From a virus: a stretch of 23,304 nt of DNA. Numbering within the stretch: position 1 is the stretch's first letter; the number at the start of each line of letters is the position of its first letter. This document shows, piece by piece, positions 8,893 to 15,776 of this stretch. Both the position numbers and the translations under genes were made by a program. The stretch is from IMG/VR virus record IMGVR_UViG_3300037093_000097, positions 1 through 23,304 of that record; one strand, written 5' to 3'. The notes under the pieces were generated by a model. It was not told the origin of the DNA. It was given only the letters and a program-made list of their open reading frames with translations, and ran no database searches.

Positions 8893-11100
8893 TCATCGTC
8901 TCTTCCATTCGATCGGCGTACCGCCGAGAGCGTAGTCCTGCCAGTTCTCCTCAATGGCCACCGTGATCGTCGACTGTACCCAAGTCAAGGACGGCGGCAG
9001 ACTAACGCCTTCCTCATCCGAGCCGTCCAGATAAGCAAGCGTCATGTGCGGCGTGAAGCCGTGCGAGTTGTCGAACCCAAACCCGGCCGAAGCCAAAGCT
9101 TGAGCAAGGCGCGTCCTCATTTCGGTGATTCCTACCGAGTCGATCAGGGCGACCAACGCGTCCTGTCTCTCGGCGCCGTTGTGGAACCGGCCAAGTCCGG
9201 CCACCCTCATATTGAGCGGCGGCATCCCGCTGGCAAAGGCGGCCACGGCTCCCTGCAGCGTGCCTACCGCTGTAGGTGAATCGACTTCCGTCATTGGAAT
9301 GACGCCGAGCGTTATGTGCAGCGCTTGAGCGGGCTCGGTACCATGGGTGGCCATCTGTTCGGTTATGGCCGACGGCGGGTCAAAACACACCATACACATC
9401 GTATCGTGGCGACCCTGCTCTGCGGCAGTCTTCGCGTCGATCTGGCGACGGCGCTGACGCTGACCTTCATGGGCTCCAACGTACTGATCCATCGGAAGGT
9501 TGTCTCGCGCCGCCCGCGCATTGATCTCGGCTGCGGTCTCCTGATCTTCGGCGTCCTCCTCACCCTCTATGTCAGGTGGCTTCGCTCCCTTGCCTCTGAT
9601 GTCGGGCCGGTAGCGAGTGGTCTCGGACAGCGACGGGTGGGCTGCTCCAGGACCCAAGGACGGAACCGCCTGCCACTGTGGTGACGGCATCAGCTCAGGG
9701 ATGGCTTCCTGGACGGCCTGAGTGATCTGCGCGAAACCAGTGACAGAACCGCCAGTGATCGACGCCTCGGTCGTGAGCATGTAGAGCTGGTCGGCTCCGC
9801 CGGTGCCGTCGGTCGGACCGATCGCCTCCAACTCGCCAGTGGCTTCACGATATTCGTTCGGTGTCCGTGTTCCGCCTGCGACTTCCTTCAGCCAGAACGT
9901 CTTCTTAGCCACCATGTCCAACTGCAGCACCGAGACCGAGCTGAGGTCGTAGGTGTAGAAAATCTTCGGGTCCGGGTCCAGCACGTCAAGAGCGTTGCCG
10001 ATCGTGGTCAGGTGATCCAGCATGGAGTCCTGCCAGAACGTCTTGCGCTCCTGATCGGCGTTGTCGAACGTGCGGCCGGACGCGTTACCAGCGACCGACT
10101 CCGGCACACCGAAGGCCATGAGGATCTGCTCACCGGAGGTCTCACGTGCCTCGATATACGCCGCCTCACGTGGCGACTGGGCGGTGTCGACAAAGCTTGC
10201 GTCATCGCCCTCGATAATCGAAACGCGCCCGGCGCCCATGACACCCGAGCCCGACGGACCCAGGAACCGGCGGCGCAGTTCGTCCATGTCGTCGTCCAGG
10301 ACGTTGCCCTTGAGAACCAGCAGACCACCCGGGCGTCCGTCGTTCTGCAGGAAGTTCCGGTTGTAGAGCCGGGCGTACCAGTCGATCTCAACGTCGATTC
10401 CAGCCGCCTCTAGTGGCGTCAGGCCGGAGTAGGGATCGGTCGGATGCGGCTCGCGAATCCAGATGACGTTTTCGGCTGGGAGGTCGAAATACGCCTTGCC
10501 TGGCATCTGTACCCGATAGGCGGACACGAACGTCTGCTCGCTCGGGACCGGCCAGGTGTAGCCAGCCGGGAGCAGGTACAGGGCGAGCGGGTCGCCGAGA
10601 TTGTTCCGCACCACCTCGACGAACGCGCCCTGCTTGTTCAGTAGGAGTTGCTGGCTGAGTCGCTTCCTGAAGACGTACGCCTGCTCGTACAGCGACGTCT
10701 GATAGTTGAACTTGTCCAGGAGCGGATGCTCCGTGATTATGTCACCGTCCCAGCGATTCCCACGCCGGAAGCAAATCGGGATGCGAGCGGCATTGTCCGA
10801 GATCGCCTTGACGGCCCGGTAGACCCAGACGCTCTTCGTGAACGCCGAGGTGACCGCTCTGTTGACGTCCCAGCTGTCGCGGTACGGCTTACCTGACTGG
10901 CCAGGTGGGACCGGGTAGGGCGGAACCCACGGATTGTACGACGGCGCCGCGACCAGGTCCTTACGACCAGTCCGGAGGCTGGCGGCGAACGGGCGGCGCG
11001 GCGAAGTGAATGACAGCCCCGGGTCTCGCCACGATCCACTCGGAGCGGCCCGCAGTTGTTGTCCGGCCGGACGATAGGGCCTCTCATTCCAGCGAGCCAT
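8893..11100 (-). CDS. Phage portal protein with C-terminal 2H phosphoesterase domain
   Basis: 735 aa. The N-terminal two thirds looks like an HK97-type portal: a motif around WVYRAVKAISDNAARIP, LLNKQGAFVEVVRN, a LYLLPAGY strand, the NGRPGG-like segment DGRPGGLLVLKG, and the wing/crown region near GVPESVAG. Portals form the dodecameric DNA channel at one capsid vertex. An acidic, charged linker (about 500-570) leads to a C-terminal domain with two H-x-T motifs, HIT at 595-597 and HMT at 685-687, about 90 residues apart. This is the signature of 2H phosphoesterases (LigT / 2'-5' RNA ligase fold), which cleave 2'-5' or cyclic phosphodiesters. Usual portals are 400-550 aa, so the extra domain explains the length. 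The ATG overlaps the stop of the upstream membrane-protein gene (TAATG), giving translational coupling. The substrate of the 2H domain is unknown. Confidence 0.92.
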   Translation of the reverse strand: MARWNERPYRPAGQQLRAAPSGSWRDPGLSFTSPRRPFAASLRTGRKDLVAAPSYNPWVPPYPVPPGQSGKPYRDSWDVNRAVTSAFTKSVWVYRAVKAISDNAARIPICFRRGNRWDGDIITEHPLLDKFNYQTSLYEQAYVFRKRLSQQLLLNKQGAFVEVVRNNLGDPLALYLLPAGYTWPVPSEQTFVSAYRVQMPGKAYFDLPAENVIWIREPHPTDPYSGLTPLEAAGIDVEIDWYARLYNRNFLQNDGRPGGLLVLKGNVLDDDMDELRRRFLGPSGSGVMGAGRVSIIEGDDASFVDTAQSPREAAYIEARETSGEQILMAFGVPESVAGNASGRTFDNADQERKTFWQDSMLDHLTTIGNALDVLDPDPKIFYTYDLSSVSVLQLDMVAKKTFWLKEVAGGTRTPNEYREATGELEAIGPTDGTGGADQLYMLTTEASITGGSVTGFAQITQAVQEAIPELMPSPQWQAVPSLGPGAAHPSLSETTRYRPDIRGKGAKPPDIEGEEDAEDQETAAEINARAARDNLPMDQYVGAHEGQRQRRRQIDAKTAAEQGRHDTMCMVCFDPPSAITEQMATHGTEPAQALHITLGVIPMTEVDSPTAVGTLQGAVAAFASGMPPLNMRVAGLGRFHNGAERQDALVALIDSVGITEMRTRLAQALASAGFGFDNSHGFTPHMTLAYLDGSDEEGVSLPPSLTWVQSTITVAIEENWQDYALGGTPIEWKRR

Positions 11101-11309
11101 TAGCTAACACCAAGCACGAAAGCAACGATCAGGAAGGCTACGGCCAGCGCAGCAAACCCGATCGACATCATGAAACCAGCGAGCCCAGCACACGCACAAA
11201 ACGCAACAAGCGCTGCCATCGCAGCCACATCGAGGCGGTCGATGCCAGGGCTTTCATCGTCCTCGGCGTCTGGTACTCCGCCGAGCCTGTCGGCAAGTGT
11301 CTCGGCCAT
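11100..11309 (-). CDS. Small two-helix membrane protein
   Basis: 69 aa from an ATG start. The N-terminal 26 residues are acidic and polar. They are followed by two hydrophobic segments (about residues 27-46 and 48-68) rich in Ala, Leu, Val and Phe with a short turn between them. The protein would sit in the inner membrane as a hairpin. Its stop overlaps the portal start by one base (TAATG), so it is co-translated with the portal. Size and topology would fit a holin-like or superinfection-related protein, but the sequence gives no family signature and the position before the portal is unusual for a holin. No strong Shine-Dalgarno sequence is visible. Confidence 0.75.
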   Translation of the reverse strand: MAETLADRLGGVPDAEDDESPGIDRLDVAAMAALVAFCACAGLAGFMMSIGFAALAVAFLIVAFVLGVS

Positions 11310-11385
11310 GGCTCAAACATAACCCAGCTAGGAGCATTATCTGGGGCTCTAGGTCAAGCTGGCTTGCTTACAAGCGGGCACTCCG

Positions 11386-11697
11386 TCAGTTTGGAGCGCC
11401 CGGATTCCTGCTCGTGAACGTCTCGCCGAGCGAGACGCCTTGCGTGAGACCTTGCTGCGTGAGATCGGACCCGGTCGGGTCTGGTTCGACCTCAATGGGA
11501 TGCAGAGAAGCCTTGAACCGGTCCGCCTGCCAGTCGCCAGCCTGGCTCAGCTGCTCTTGCCGCTTAGTGACGCACCTGACGCACAGAAACGCTTCTGAGC
11601 GGTGGTCGTGGGCAACGACCGATAGGAACGCTCCGCAGTCGGTACACCTCTGCACCGGCTTCAGGCAACTAGCGCACCGCTGAAAGCCGATCGGCAC
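11386..11697 (-). CDS. Small zinc-ribbon-like protein
   Basis: 103 aa with a GTG start at 11697 chosen because GGAGG lies six bases upstream. The longer frame reaching 11778 would run antisense-like through the end of the resolvase gene in a poor reading frame. Three CxxC pairs (CASC, CTDC, CVRC) in the first half suggest one or two bound zinc ions; the C-terminal half is polar and probably disordered. It overlaps the end of the RusA-like gene by 29 bases. Not recognised as a named family. Nucleic-acid or protein binding is only a guess from the zinc ligands. Confidence 0.7.
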   Translation of the reverse strand: MPIGFQRCASCLKPVQRCTDCGAFLSVVAHDHRSEAFLCVRCVTKRQEQLSQAGDWQADRFKASLHPIEVEPDPTGSDLTQQGLTQGVSLGETFTSRNPGAPN

Positions 11698-12118
11698 CGA
11701 GCACCTCCAGTTCCAACTCGATCCGAGGCGGCCCGCCCACGCCCCGCCGGACGCGCAGGTCGTCGATCGACTGGTCATCCCAGATGATCCCGCCCTCTCT
11801 GGCCTCGCCCTTCGGCGCCATCATGGCATCCTCAACCGACTTGACCAGGTTAGACAGGTCAGCCGACGTGGAGGCGCCCACGAATGTCACCCAGAACCGA
11901 AGCCGAGATTTGCCGAGCCATGGGAAGCCGATCCGCTTCTCCTTGTTGACTCCGTGAGGCCCGTCGTGCTCGACGATAACCTCACCAAATCGAAAGCTCT
12001 CCCTGAGTCTCTTCTCCTCGTCCAGGGTCCGCTTCGGTGTGTACGTGTGGCCCTTCGCGAACCTCGGCCTGGCTTTCGGGATCGGCTTGCCTGGAATCGT
12101 GAGCCGATAAACGCTCAT
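11669..12118 (-). CDS. RusA-like Holliday junction resolvase
   Basis: 149 aa from the ATG preceding SVYRLTIPG. Several in-frame ATG codons lie just upstream (up to 12130) and none has a clear ribosome site. The start IPGKPIPKARPRF followed by YTPKRT is typical of RusA endonucleases, and the core ADLSNLVKSVEDAM followed by IWDDQSID matches the family's catalytic region. RusA enzymes act as dimers that cut four-way junctions, which in phages helps resolve replication and recombination intermediates before packaging. The usual DxDN motif reads D87-L-S89-N90, so one of the conserved acidic residues is replaced, while D97 and D114/D115 remain. The gene overlaps both neighbours. Confidence 0.85.
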   Translation of the reverse strand: MSVYRLTIPGKPIPKARPRFAKGHTYTPKRTLDEEKRLRESFRFGEVIVEHDGPHGVNKEKRIGFPWLGKSRLRFWVTFVGASTSADLSNLVKSVEDAMMAPKGEAREGGIIWDDQSIDDLRVRRGVGGPPRIELELEVLGADRLSAVR

Positions 12119-12353
12119 CATGATCATCATCGTCGTGGCTAGGGGCTGGCTCCGTCCACTCGGTCCGGATCACCAGATTCAGGGCACAATCGACGCCGCA
12201 GGCAATCTCAACGCGGGTGTGAAGCTTGCGATCTTCATCTGAGCACCAGGTGTGGTGAAGCGTATGCCAGCCCGCTGGCAACGGACACCACTCCTGCAGG
12301 GCGAGGATCTGGCCGCACGCGGCGCAGACCCAGTCGAAACCGTCAGTCGCCAA
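11982..12353 (-). CDS. Hypothetical Cys/His-containing protein with long overlap into rusA
   Basis: 123 aa from a TTG start overlapping the end of the upstream gene; no other start and no ribosome site are visible. The first 75 residues look real, with a CAAC pair, a WHTLHHTWC stretch and paired cysteines later, suggesting a small zinc protein. The rest (an Asp/His-rich patch, then a polar tail) is read in a different frame across about 140-150 bases of the RusA-like gene, an unusually long overlap. Either the C-terminus is a genuine overlapping tail or the true product ends differently. No family recognised. Confidence 0.5.
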   Translation of the reverse strand: MATDGFDWVCAACGQILALQEWCPLPAGWHTLHHTWCSDEDRKLHTRVEIACGVDCALNLVIRTEWTEPAPSHDDDDHDERLSAHDSRQADPESQAEVREGPHVHTEADPGRGEETQGELSIW

Positions 12354-12531
12354 CGGAAGCAGATTTAATGCGATCCGCTATATCCTGAGCAGGAACGCCG
12401 TCTATCATGACCTGGTCGCCGAAGGCCAGCGAGAGCACCCGTGCCAGATGGTCCAGCAACTTGGCCTTTACCCCTTTCGAGCCATAGATCGTGACAGCGA
12501 CCACGAAGTAGCACACGCGCTCCTTATCCAT
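12343..12531 (-). CDS. Hypothetical 62-aa protein
   Basis: ATG start at 12531 (MDKERVCYFV), overlapping the TAA of the preceding gene by eight bases. It has a compact alpha/beta look: a hydrophobic strand (CYFVVAVTIYG), a helix (KLLDHLARVLSLAF), then a short acidic C-terminus. No motif or family recognised. The close overlaps on both sides place it in the same operon as the surrounding small zinc proteins. Confidence 0.65.
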   Translation of the reverse strand: MDKERVCYFVVAVTIYGSKGVKAKLLDHLARVLSLAFGDQVMIDGVPAQDIADRIKSASVGD

Positions 12532-12793
12532 CGCACACCGGGCCGGTACCACGAGGGTGGGACGCCTCCGAGTTGGCCTTGGTGCAAGCCGGACAGTGAC
12601 AGCCCCAGTTCACATAGGTGCTGTGCTTCCCATGCGTAGGCGACGCGAGCCCGGCCAACAGCCGCAAGCGGCGTTCGAGCCGAGCGCCCACCTGATAATC
12701 AGCATTGGCGCTCCGGCACCGGTCGCAATGACAGGGGCCGTTGACATACCTCGACCTCGTACCGTGTACCGCTCTCGTCGTTTCAATCGCCAT
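12524..12793 (-). CDS. Small protein with duplicated HG...Y...C-H-C..C zinc motif
   Basis: 89 aa. The start at 12793 is preferred because AAGGAG lies four bases upstream; a second ATG is directly adjacent. Two copies of one motif are evident: HGTRSRYVNGPCHCDRC and HGKHSTYVNWGCHCPAC, each followed by a short A-N-containing helix, with an Arg/Leu-rich helix between them. The conserved His and three Cys per copy could bind zinc. Similar single motifs occur in small actinophage proteins, and a related one ends the WhiB-like gene at 13031. Function unknown. It overlaps the upstream gene by 11 bases. Confidence 0.75.
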   Translation of the reverse strand: MAIETTRAVHGTRSRYVNGPCHCDRCRSANADYQVGARLERRLRLLAGLASPTHGKHSTYVNWGCHCPACTKANSEASHPRGTGPVCDG

Positions 12794-13034
12794 CATTCTC
12801 CTTCTTACGGCGCCAGAACCGGCGCCCACTCCGGGTGTCGACGCGAGCGACGCTCACCCATTCTGGCGGGAAGTGGAAAAGGCCGTGCTCGCCTTTCTTG
12901 CCTCCTACCGCCTCTACCCACGCCTTGTTACCAGACATACAGAAAGCCACAAACCGATACGTCCCACGCACGCCCTTGACCTGCAGGAGTGTGCCTGCAG
13001 CGATCCCTTCCCAGTTCGTCACCCGAATGATCAC
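12783..13034 (-). CDS. Hypothetical small beta-rich protein
   Basis: 83 aa starting MIIRVTNWEG. Its ATG overlaps the stop of the WhiB-like gene by four bases (ATGA), so it is probably co-translated. The pattern GTLLQVKGVRGTYRFVAF, then a VEAVGG turn and FHFPPEWVSVARV suggests a small beta barrel like hypothetical proteins seen in many actinophages. The tail is Arg/Lys-rich. No catalytic residues are evident. Confidence 0.75.
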   Translation of the reverse strand: MIIRVTNWEGIAAGTLLQVKGVRGTYRFVAFCMSGNKAWVEAVGGKKGEHGLFHFPPEWVSVARVDTRSGRRFWRRKKENDGD

Positions 13035-13597
13035 ATGAACCTGGGCTTCGGCGCCGCGACCAGGTGGTTCCCGCGGTGGAAACCGGGAGCATAGAAGGGC
13101 TTCGTCTTCGGGAACGCCACTTCATCTTCTTTCACGTTCACCATCATAGCACGGCCACGGCCTTGGAGCTGAGCTGCCCGCTTCTGAGCCGAGGCACGCC
13201 TCTCGTTGCGACTACCGGTCACGCACGCCTCGCAGGGCTCTTCGCCTTTGGCCTTATGAGCTTTGAACCCCCGATCTGTGCCTTCACGCCCGCCAGCGTG
13301 AGGATGATCTTCCGGGCCGAGGTGAAACCGGACATCACCATATCGTCGGCGAAACTCCACTTGCCGCTCCGTCGGCGTCATATCGCCCCGGTAGCCAAAC
13401 CGCCACTTCGGCATCTCCTCTTCCATCGCCAGATCAAGGCAGATGCCTTTGACGGGACAACCACTACAGACAGCTCGCGCTCTGTCGTAGTTGACGTTCC
13501 CTGAGGAGTCCAGATAGAACACGCTGACATCAACGCCGAGGCAGTTCCTCTTCTCTAGCCAGTTCTTCACCGGGGCCCGGCGAGATCTAACTTCCAT
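13031..13597 (-). CDS. Divergent WhiB-like iron-sulfur protein with C-terminal Cys motif
   Basis: 188 aa. Four cysteines (C19, C44, C47, C53) in the C...CxxCxxxxxC arrangement match WhiB-family transcription factors, which bind a 4Fe-4S cluster and usually contact the primary sigma factor. The usual G-[V/I]-W-G-G turn reads GYRGD (68-72), with a conserved MTPTER helix start after it. Beyond the WhiB core is a second small segment, GTDRGFKAHKAKGEEPCEAC, resembling the His/Cys motif of nearby small proteins, then a basic tail. The ATG lies 31 bases inside the preceding gene. It probably acts as a phage-encoded regulator of host or phage transcription; the altered turn leaves sigma-factor binding uncertain. 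Confidence 0.82.
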   Translation of the reverse strand: MEVRSRRAPVKNWLEKRNCLGVDVSVFYLDSSGNVNYDRARAVCSGCPVKGICLDLAMEEEMPKWRFGYRGDMTPTERQVEFRRRYGDVRFHLGPEDHPHAGGREGTDRGFKAHKAKGEEPCEACVTGSRNERRASAQKRAAQLQGRGRAMMVNVKEDEVAFPKTKPFYAPGFHRGNHLVAAPKPRFM

Positions 13598-14136
13598 CTG
13601 CCGTCCGTGTGAACCAAAAAATCATTGGGGTTGATCCCGAGACTCTTCAATCCTGGTGTCTGCTTCGTCGGGTCGCCCTTACGCCACTCCGGACGGGCGA
13701 TCTCGAACGCCCTGTCAGCGGCTCTTCGGGCGGCCTGTTGAGCGATCAGCTCACCACCAAAGTCGATGGCGACTTCGCGGGCAATACGCGCAGCTACCTC
13801 AGCGGGCAGCTGGTCCTTGTCCCAGGTGTCCGTGCCTAGCCGGTGGCCGGACAAAATGCCAATGCCGTTGACCTCGATCGCGTTCTTCTGGATCACCGTG
13901 GCCAGGTGTTCGTCGAACGTCTCGGTCAGAGTCTTGACAGTGCTGAGGATCTTCGTTAGGTCGTACCAGATCCGCACAAGTTCTTCGACCGTGCCAAGTT
14001 GACCGACGTCCAAGCCGACATCGCTGAGAAGGTGGTCTAGGTCATCGCTGATCAACTCGACGTCAGCGTGAACCAGGGATGCGGTGCTGTCAGGATCTAT
14101 CACGACCGCGACTCTACCACCAAGGAACGGGGCCAT
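13567..14136 (-). CDS. Hypothetical 189-aa helical protein
   Basis: ATG at 14136, though an in-frame GTG at 14103 has a better ribosome site (GGTGGTAG) and may be the true start. The N-terminal half is acidic and helical (repeated DLDHLLSDVG/DVGQLG-type patterns, then a long amphipathic helix). The C-terminal part contains DTWDKDQLPAEVAARIARE, a WDxxxL-helix pattern seen in hypothetical actinophage proteins. No enzyme motif is visible. It is the first gene after a strong TATAAT promoter that lies in the 3' end of the upstream whiB-like gene. Confidence 0.75.
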   Translation of the reverse strand: MAPFLGGRVAVVIDPDSTASLVHADVELISDDLDHLLSDVGLDVGQLGTVEELVRIWYDLTKILSTVKTLTETFDEHLATVIQKNAIEVNGIGILSGHRLGTDTWDKDQLPAEVAARIAREVAIDFGGELIAQQAARRAADRAFEIARPEWRKGDPTKQTPGLKSLGINPNDFLVHTDGRWKLDLAGPR

Positions 14137-14231
14137 GCCGGACGCGCAAATAGCGCAGGCCCGGACGCCTCTGAGTCATATTTGGGAACCTCAGCCGGAC
14201 CTGCGCTCGTGTTGCTTTTGCGCCTACCTTC

Positions 14232-14261
14232 ATTATAACACAGATCTACTTGAGCCGTCGA
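14232..14261 (-). promoter_or_regulatory. Sigma70-like promoter inside the 3' end of the whiB-like gene
   Basis: A perfect -10 TATAAT (14232-14237) is preceded by TGT (extended -10) and, 18 bases upstream, by TCGACG (14256-14261; four of six consensus bases). The -35 lies inside the last codons of the whiB-like gene. It would transcribe the 189-aa gene and downstream small genes separately from late genes upstream. Confidence 0.6.
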
Positions 14262-14656
14262 CCTTTTGCTGCGCGACTTCCGCACGGTAAACTACAGTAA
14301 GGCCAATCTCCCGAAACCACCACCGTGTCGTGCCCACAACCGGCACAGGTGAGCGCAACTCCATAGGCACCGGGTTGCGAATATCGCAACTGTGCGATCC
14401 GGTCCCTCTGGTTGTCAGTGGCGCCTCCCCAGACGCCGAAGTGATCGCCCTCGTTAATGGCATAATCGAGACACTCGCGCCGAACAGGGCAGGCAGCACA
14501 GATGGCCTTCGCCTTCGCCGTGTCGTGCGGCTGATCATCAACTCCGTAGAAAATGAGCGTGGCATCTTTGGTTCCTCTGCAGGCACCGTGCTCGATCCAC
14601 GAGCCAGCCGGAGCTACTGCGCGGATGCCGAGCTGGTCGACTCTCCCGATATGCAC
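14246..14656 (-). CDS. WhiB-family transcription factor
   Basis: 136 aa from a GTG start with no clear ribosome site. C26, C53, C56 and C62 give the C...CxxCxxxxxC iron-sulfur cluster pattern, and GVWGG (73-77) is the classic turn that contacts the primary sigma factor in WhiB proteins. A C-terminal extension adds CAGC and CSLPC, which look like an extra zinc-binding knuckle. WhiB proteins are confined to actinobacteria and their phages, so this gene gives the best host clue. It likely redirects host transcription or blocks a host WhiB, as known for phage WhiB proteins. It lies downstream of a 159-base spacer. Confidence 0.9.
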   Translation of the reverse strand: MHIGRVDQLGIRAVAPAGSWIEHGACRGTKDATLIFYGVDDQPHDTAKAKAICAACPVRRECLDYAINEGDHFGVWGGATDNQRDRIAQLRYSQPGAYGVALTCAGCGHDTVVVSGDWPYCSLPCGSRAAKGRRLK

Positions 14657-14815
14657 TCACAGAGTCTGCGTGCGAGGAACTGCGCCTTCAAGAGGCATAA
14701 GGACAAGCGTACGGGATGAGCGTGGTCAAATCCTCCTCAGGACACTTCCTCAGCTCAAGTCCGGAGTAGCCATGGCTACATGTTAGCAGAATCAGCGCCC
14801 GAGACGAACTCCGCC

Positions 14816-15169
14816 TCACACGGCGATGCGAACTGGGACGGTGTCGCCGCCGCAGTTCGGGCACTTCTCCGCCAGCCGGGGAGAGTAGTGGACCTCGATC
14901 GGCAGGAGCTTGACTTCCTTGTTGCCTTCGTGCCACTGACAGTTATAGAGGCAGGCTTCCTTGAACACCCGCTCGATGTGCTTGCACCGCGGATGCGTGT
15001 AGTCATCCTCGAACCCATTCTTGTGATAGGTGAACGCCGGGCAGGTGCAATGCGGGTAATCCTCAGCACCATTGATCGTCACCCTGTAGGTCCGACCCTT
15101 AGAACCAGGGATCTCGTAAGCTGCATACCAGCTCTCGCAGAACGACCCGGTCTCGATTGAGTAAGGCAT
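14816..15169 (-). CDS. SWIM-type zinc-finger protein
   Basis: 117 aa starting at an ATG coupled to a seven-codon mini-ORF (TGATG). The pattern GSKGRTYRVTI...CTCPAF...PRCKHIERV is a CxC...CxH SWIM finger, a zinc fold used for DNA or protein contacts. A second zinc knuckle, CPNCGG, lies near the C-terminus. The start of the SWIM segment resembles the SWIM segment of the gene at 22551, sharing GSK, Y-x-VT, CPAF and CKH plus R-V. Specific function unknown; regulation or a recombination accessory role are possible. Confidence 0.85.
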   Translation of the reverse strand: MPYSIETGSFCESWYAAYEIPGSKGRTYRVTINGAEDYPHCTCPAFTYHKNGFEDDYTHPRCKHIERVFKEACLYNCQWHEGNKEVKLLPIEVHYSPRLAEKCPNCGGDTVPVRIAV

Positions 15170-15192
15170 CAGATCCGCTCGCAGTCGTTCAT
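15169..15192 (-). other. Seven-codon mini-ORF linking two genes by stop/start overlaps
   Basis: ATG (15190-15192) overlaps the stop of the upstream 47-aa gene (ATGA). Its own TGA overlaps the ATG of the SWIM gene (TGATG). It encodes MNDCERI. A plausible role is to pass terminating ribosomes to the SWIM gene, which has only a weak ribosome site, but it may be fortuitous. Confidence 0.35.
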
Positions 15193-15332
15193 GAAGCTAC
15201 CTCCCACACATGATCCGGAAACTCCTCTGAGTAGAACTCTGCTGCCTTGATCGCCTCGGTCAGCGTAGAGCAGACGAGGACTACCTCGCCGTCCCGGGTC
15301 AACACTGGGAACCCTTGATCGCTCTCATCCAT
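15189..15332 (-). CDS. Hypothetical 47-aa protein
   Basis: A short gene supported by a good ribosome site (AAGAAGG six bases before ATG), an eight-base overlap with the preceding gene and filling of an otherwise empty gap. The product begins MDESDQGFPVL and has a beta strand (EVVLVCS) followed by a helix (TEAIKAAEFY), ending HVWEVAS. This size and pattern resembles many tiny actinophage proteins. Function unknown. Confidence 0.65.
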   Translation of the reverse strand: MDESDQGFPVLTRDGEVVLVCSTLTEAIKAAEFYSEEFPDHVWEVAS

Positions 15333-15519
15333 CAGTTACCTTCTTCAGCGCGAACAGCGGACCGCGAAGCTCCCCGAGTGAAGCAAACGGCTTTTCTGGG
15401 CTCCAGACTCCGACGTTCTTGTTCCACCAGGTGGCGGCGGGGTCAACAATGCCGAAGCCCGAATCCGTGAGCAGCTCGATCGCTGCCTTGATCTCTTCGG
15501 GGACTACGATCGTCTGCAT
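15325..15519 (-). CDS. Hypothetical 64-aa protein
   Basis: The start at 15519 (MQTIVVPEEIK) is chosen because it overlaps the upstream stop by one base (TGATG) and has GGAAGAG just ahead. The frame extends to 15597 but that part would lie inside the previous gene. A VPEEIKAAIELL helix is followed by a Trp-rich middle (WWNKNVGVW) and a basic C-terminus. No family recognised. Confidence 0.7.
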   Translation of the reverse strand: MQTIVVPEEIKAAIELLTDSGFGIVDPAATWWNKNVGVWSPEKPFASLGELRGPLFALKKVTDG

Positions 15520-15746
15520 CAGCTCTTCCAACCCTGTCCGGCGGCGCCGATGACGACCGAACGCACGTAGTCGGGGCGGCTCTTGTAGGTGCGGCACGCT
15601 CTGCGCATCGCATCGCTGGGCCGCCAGCCGGGCGTCGTGTTTATCAGGTAGTTGTGATACAGACCGACCAGAGCCGATTCGGCTTCACTGAGACCCTCAG
15701 GAAACTCCTCCTCGAAGACACGCTCGCTGGCCGACTTGAAAACCAT
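15519..15746 (-). CDS. Hypothetical 75-aa helical protein
   Basis: The start at 15746 is preferred: AGGAAGAG lies just upstream, giving a short leader after the promoter at 15777-15805. A longer in-frame ATG at 15770 would need leaderless translation. The protein is helical and acidic at the N-terminus (FKSASERVFEEEF), then basic (RRACRTYKSRPDYVRS). First gene of the accessory block following TerL. Function unknown. Confidence 0.72.
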   Translation of the reverse strand: MVFKSASERVFEEEFPEGLSEAESALVGLYHNYLINTTPGWRPSDAMRRACRTYKSRPDYVRSVVIGAAGQGWKS

Positions 15747-15776
15747 GTCTCTTCCTGTCGTGGTAACCATGACTTC

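Noticed and set aside
142-9279. Long plus-strand open frames (for example 142-1032, 2770-3750, 3545-4489, 6049-7083, 8419-9279)
   Set aside because: They are antisense to the continuous minus-strand giant and portal genes, lack protein-family features and follow from the high G+C codon pattern.
11100-11309. Firm holin call for the two-helix membrane protein
   Set aside because: Only size and hydrophobicity support it; there is no neighbouring endolysin in the window.
11310-11385. Possible promoter (TTGACC and GATAAT) before the membrane-protein gene
   Set aside because: The two boxes are only 10 bases apart, too close for a sigma70 promoter.
13145-13153. TATGAT with upstream TGC, resembling an extended -10
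   Set aside because: It lies in the middle of the second WhiB-like gene with no -35 and no gene start that needs it; probably chance.
14743-14815. TGC-TAACAT element followed by a seven-codon ORF (14750-14773) and a GAGGAGG sequence
   Set aside because: The -35 is poor, the ORF is tiny and GAGGAGG is too close to the only start (TTG) to be a normal ribosome site. The spacer 14657-14815 holds no convincing gene.
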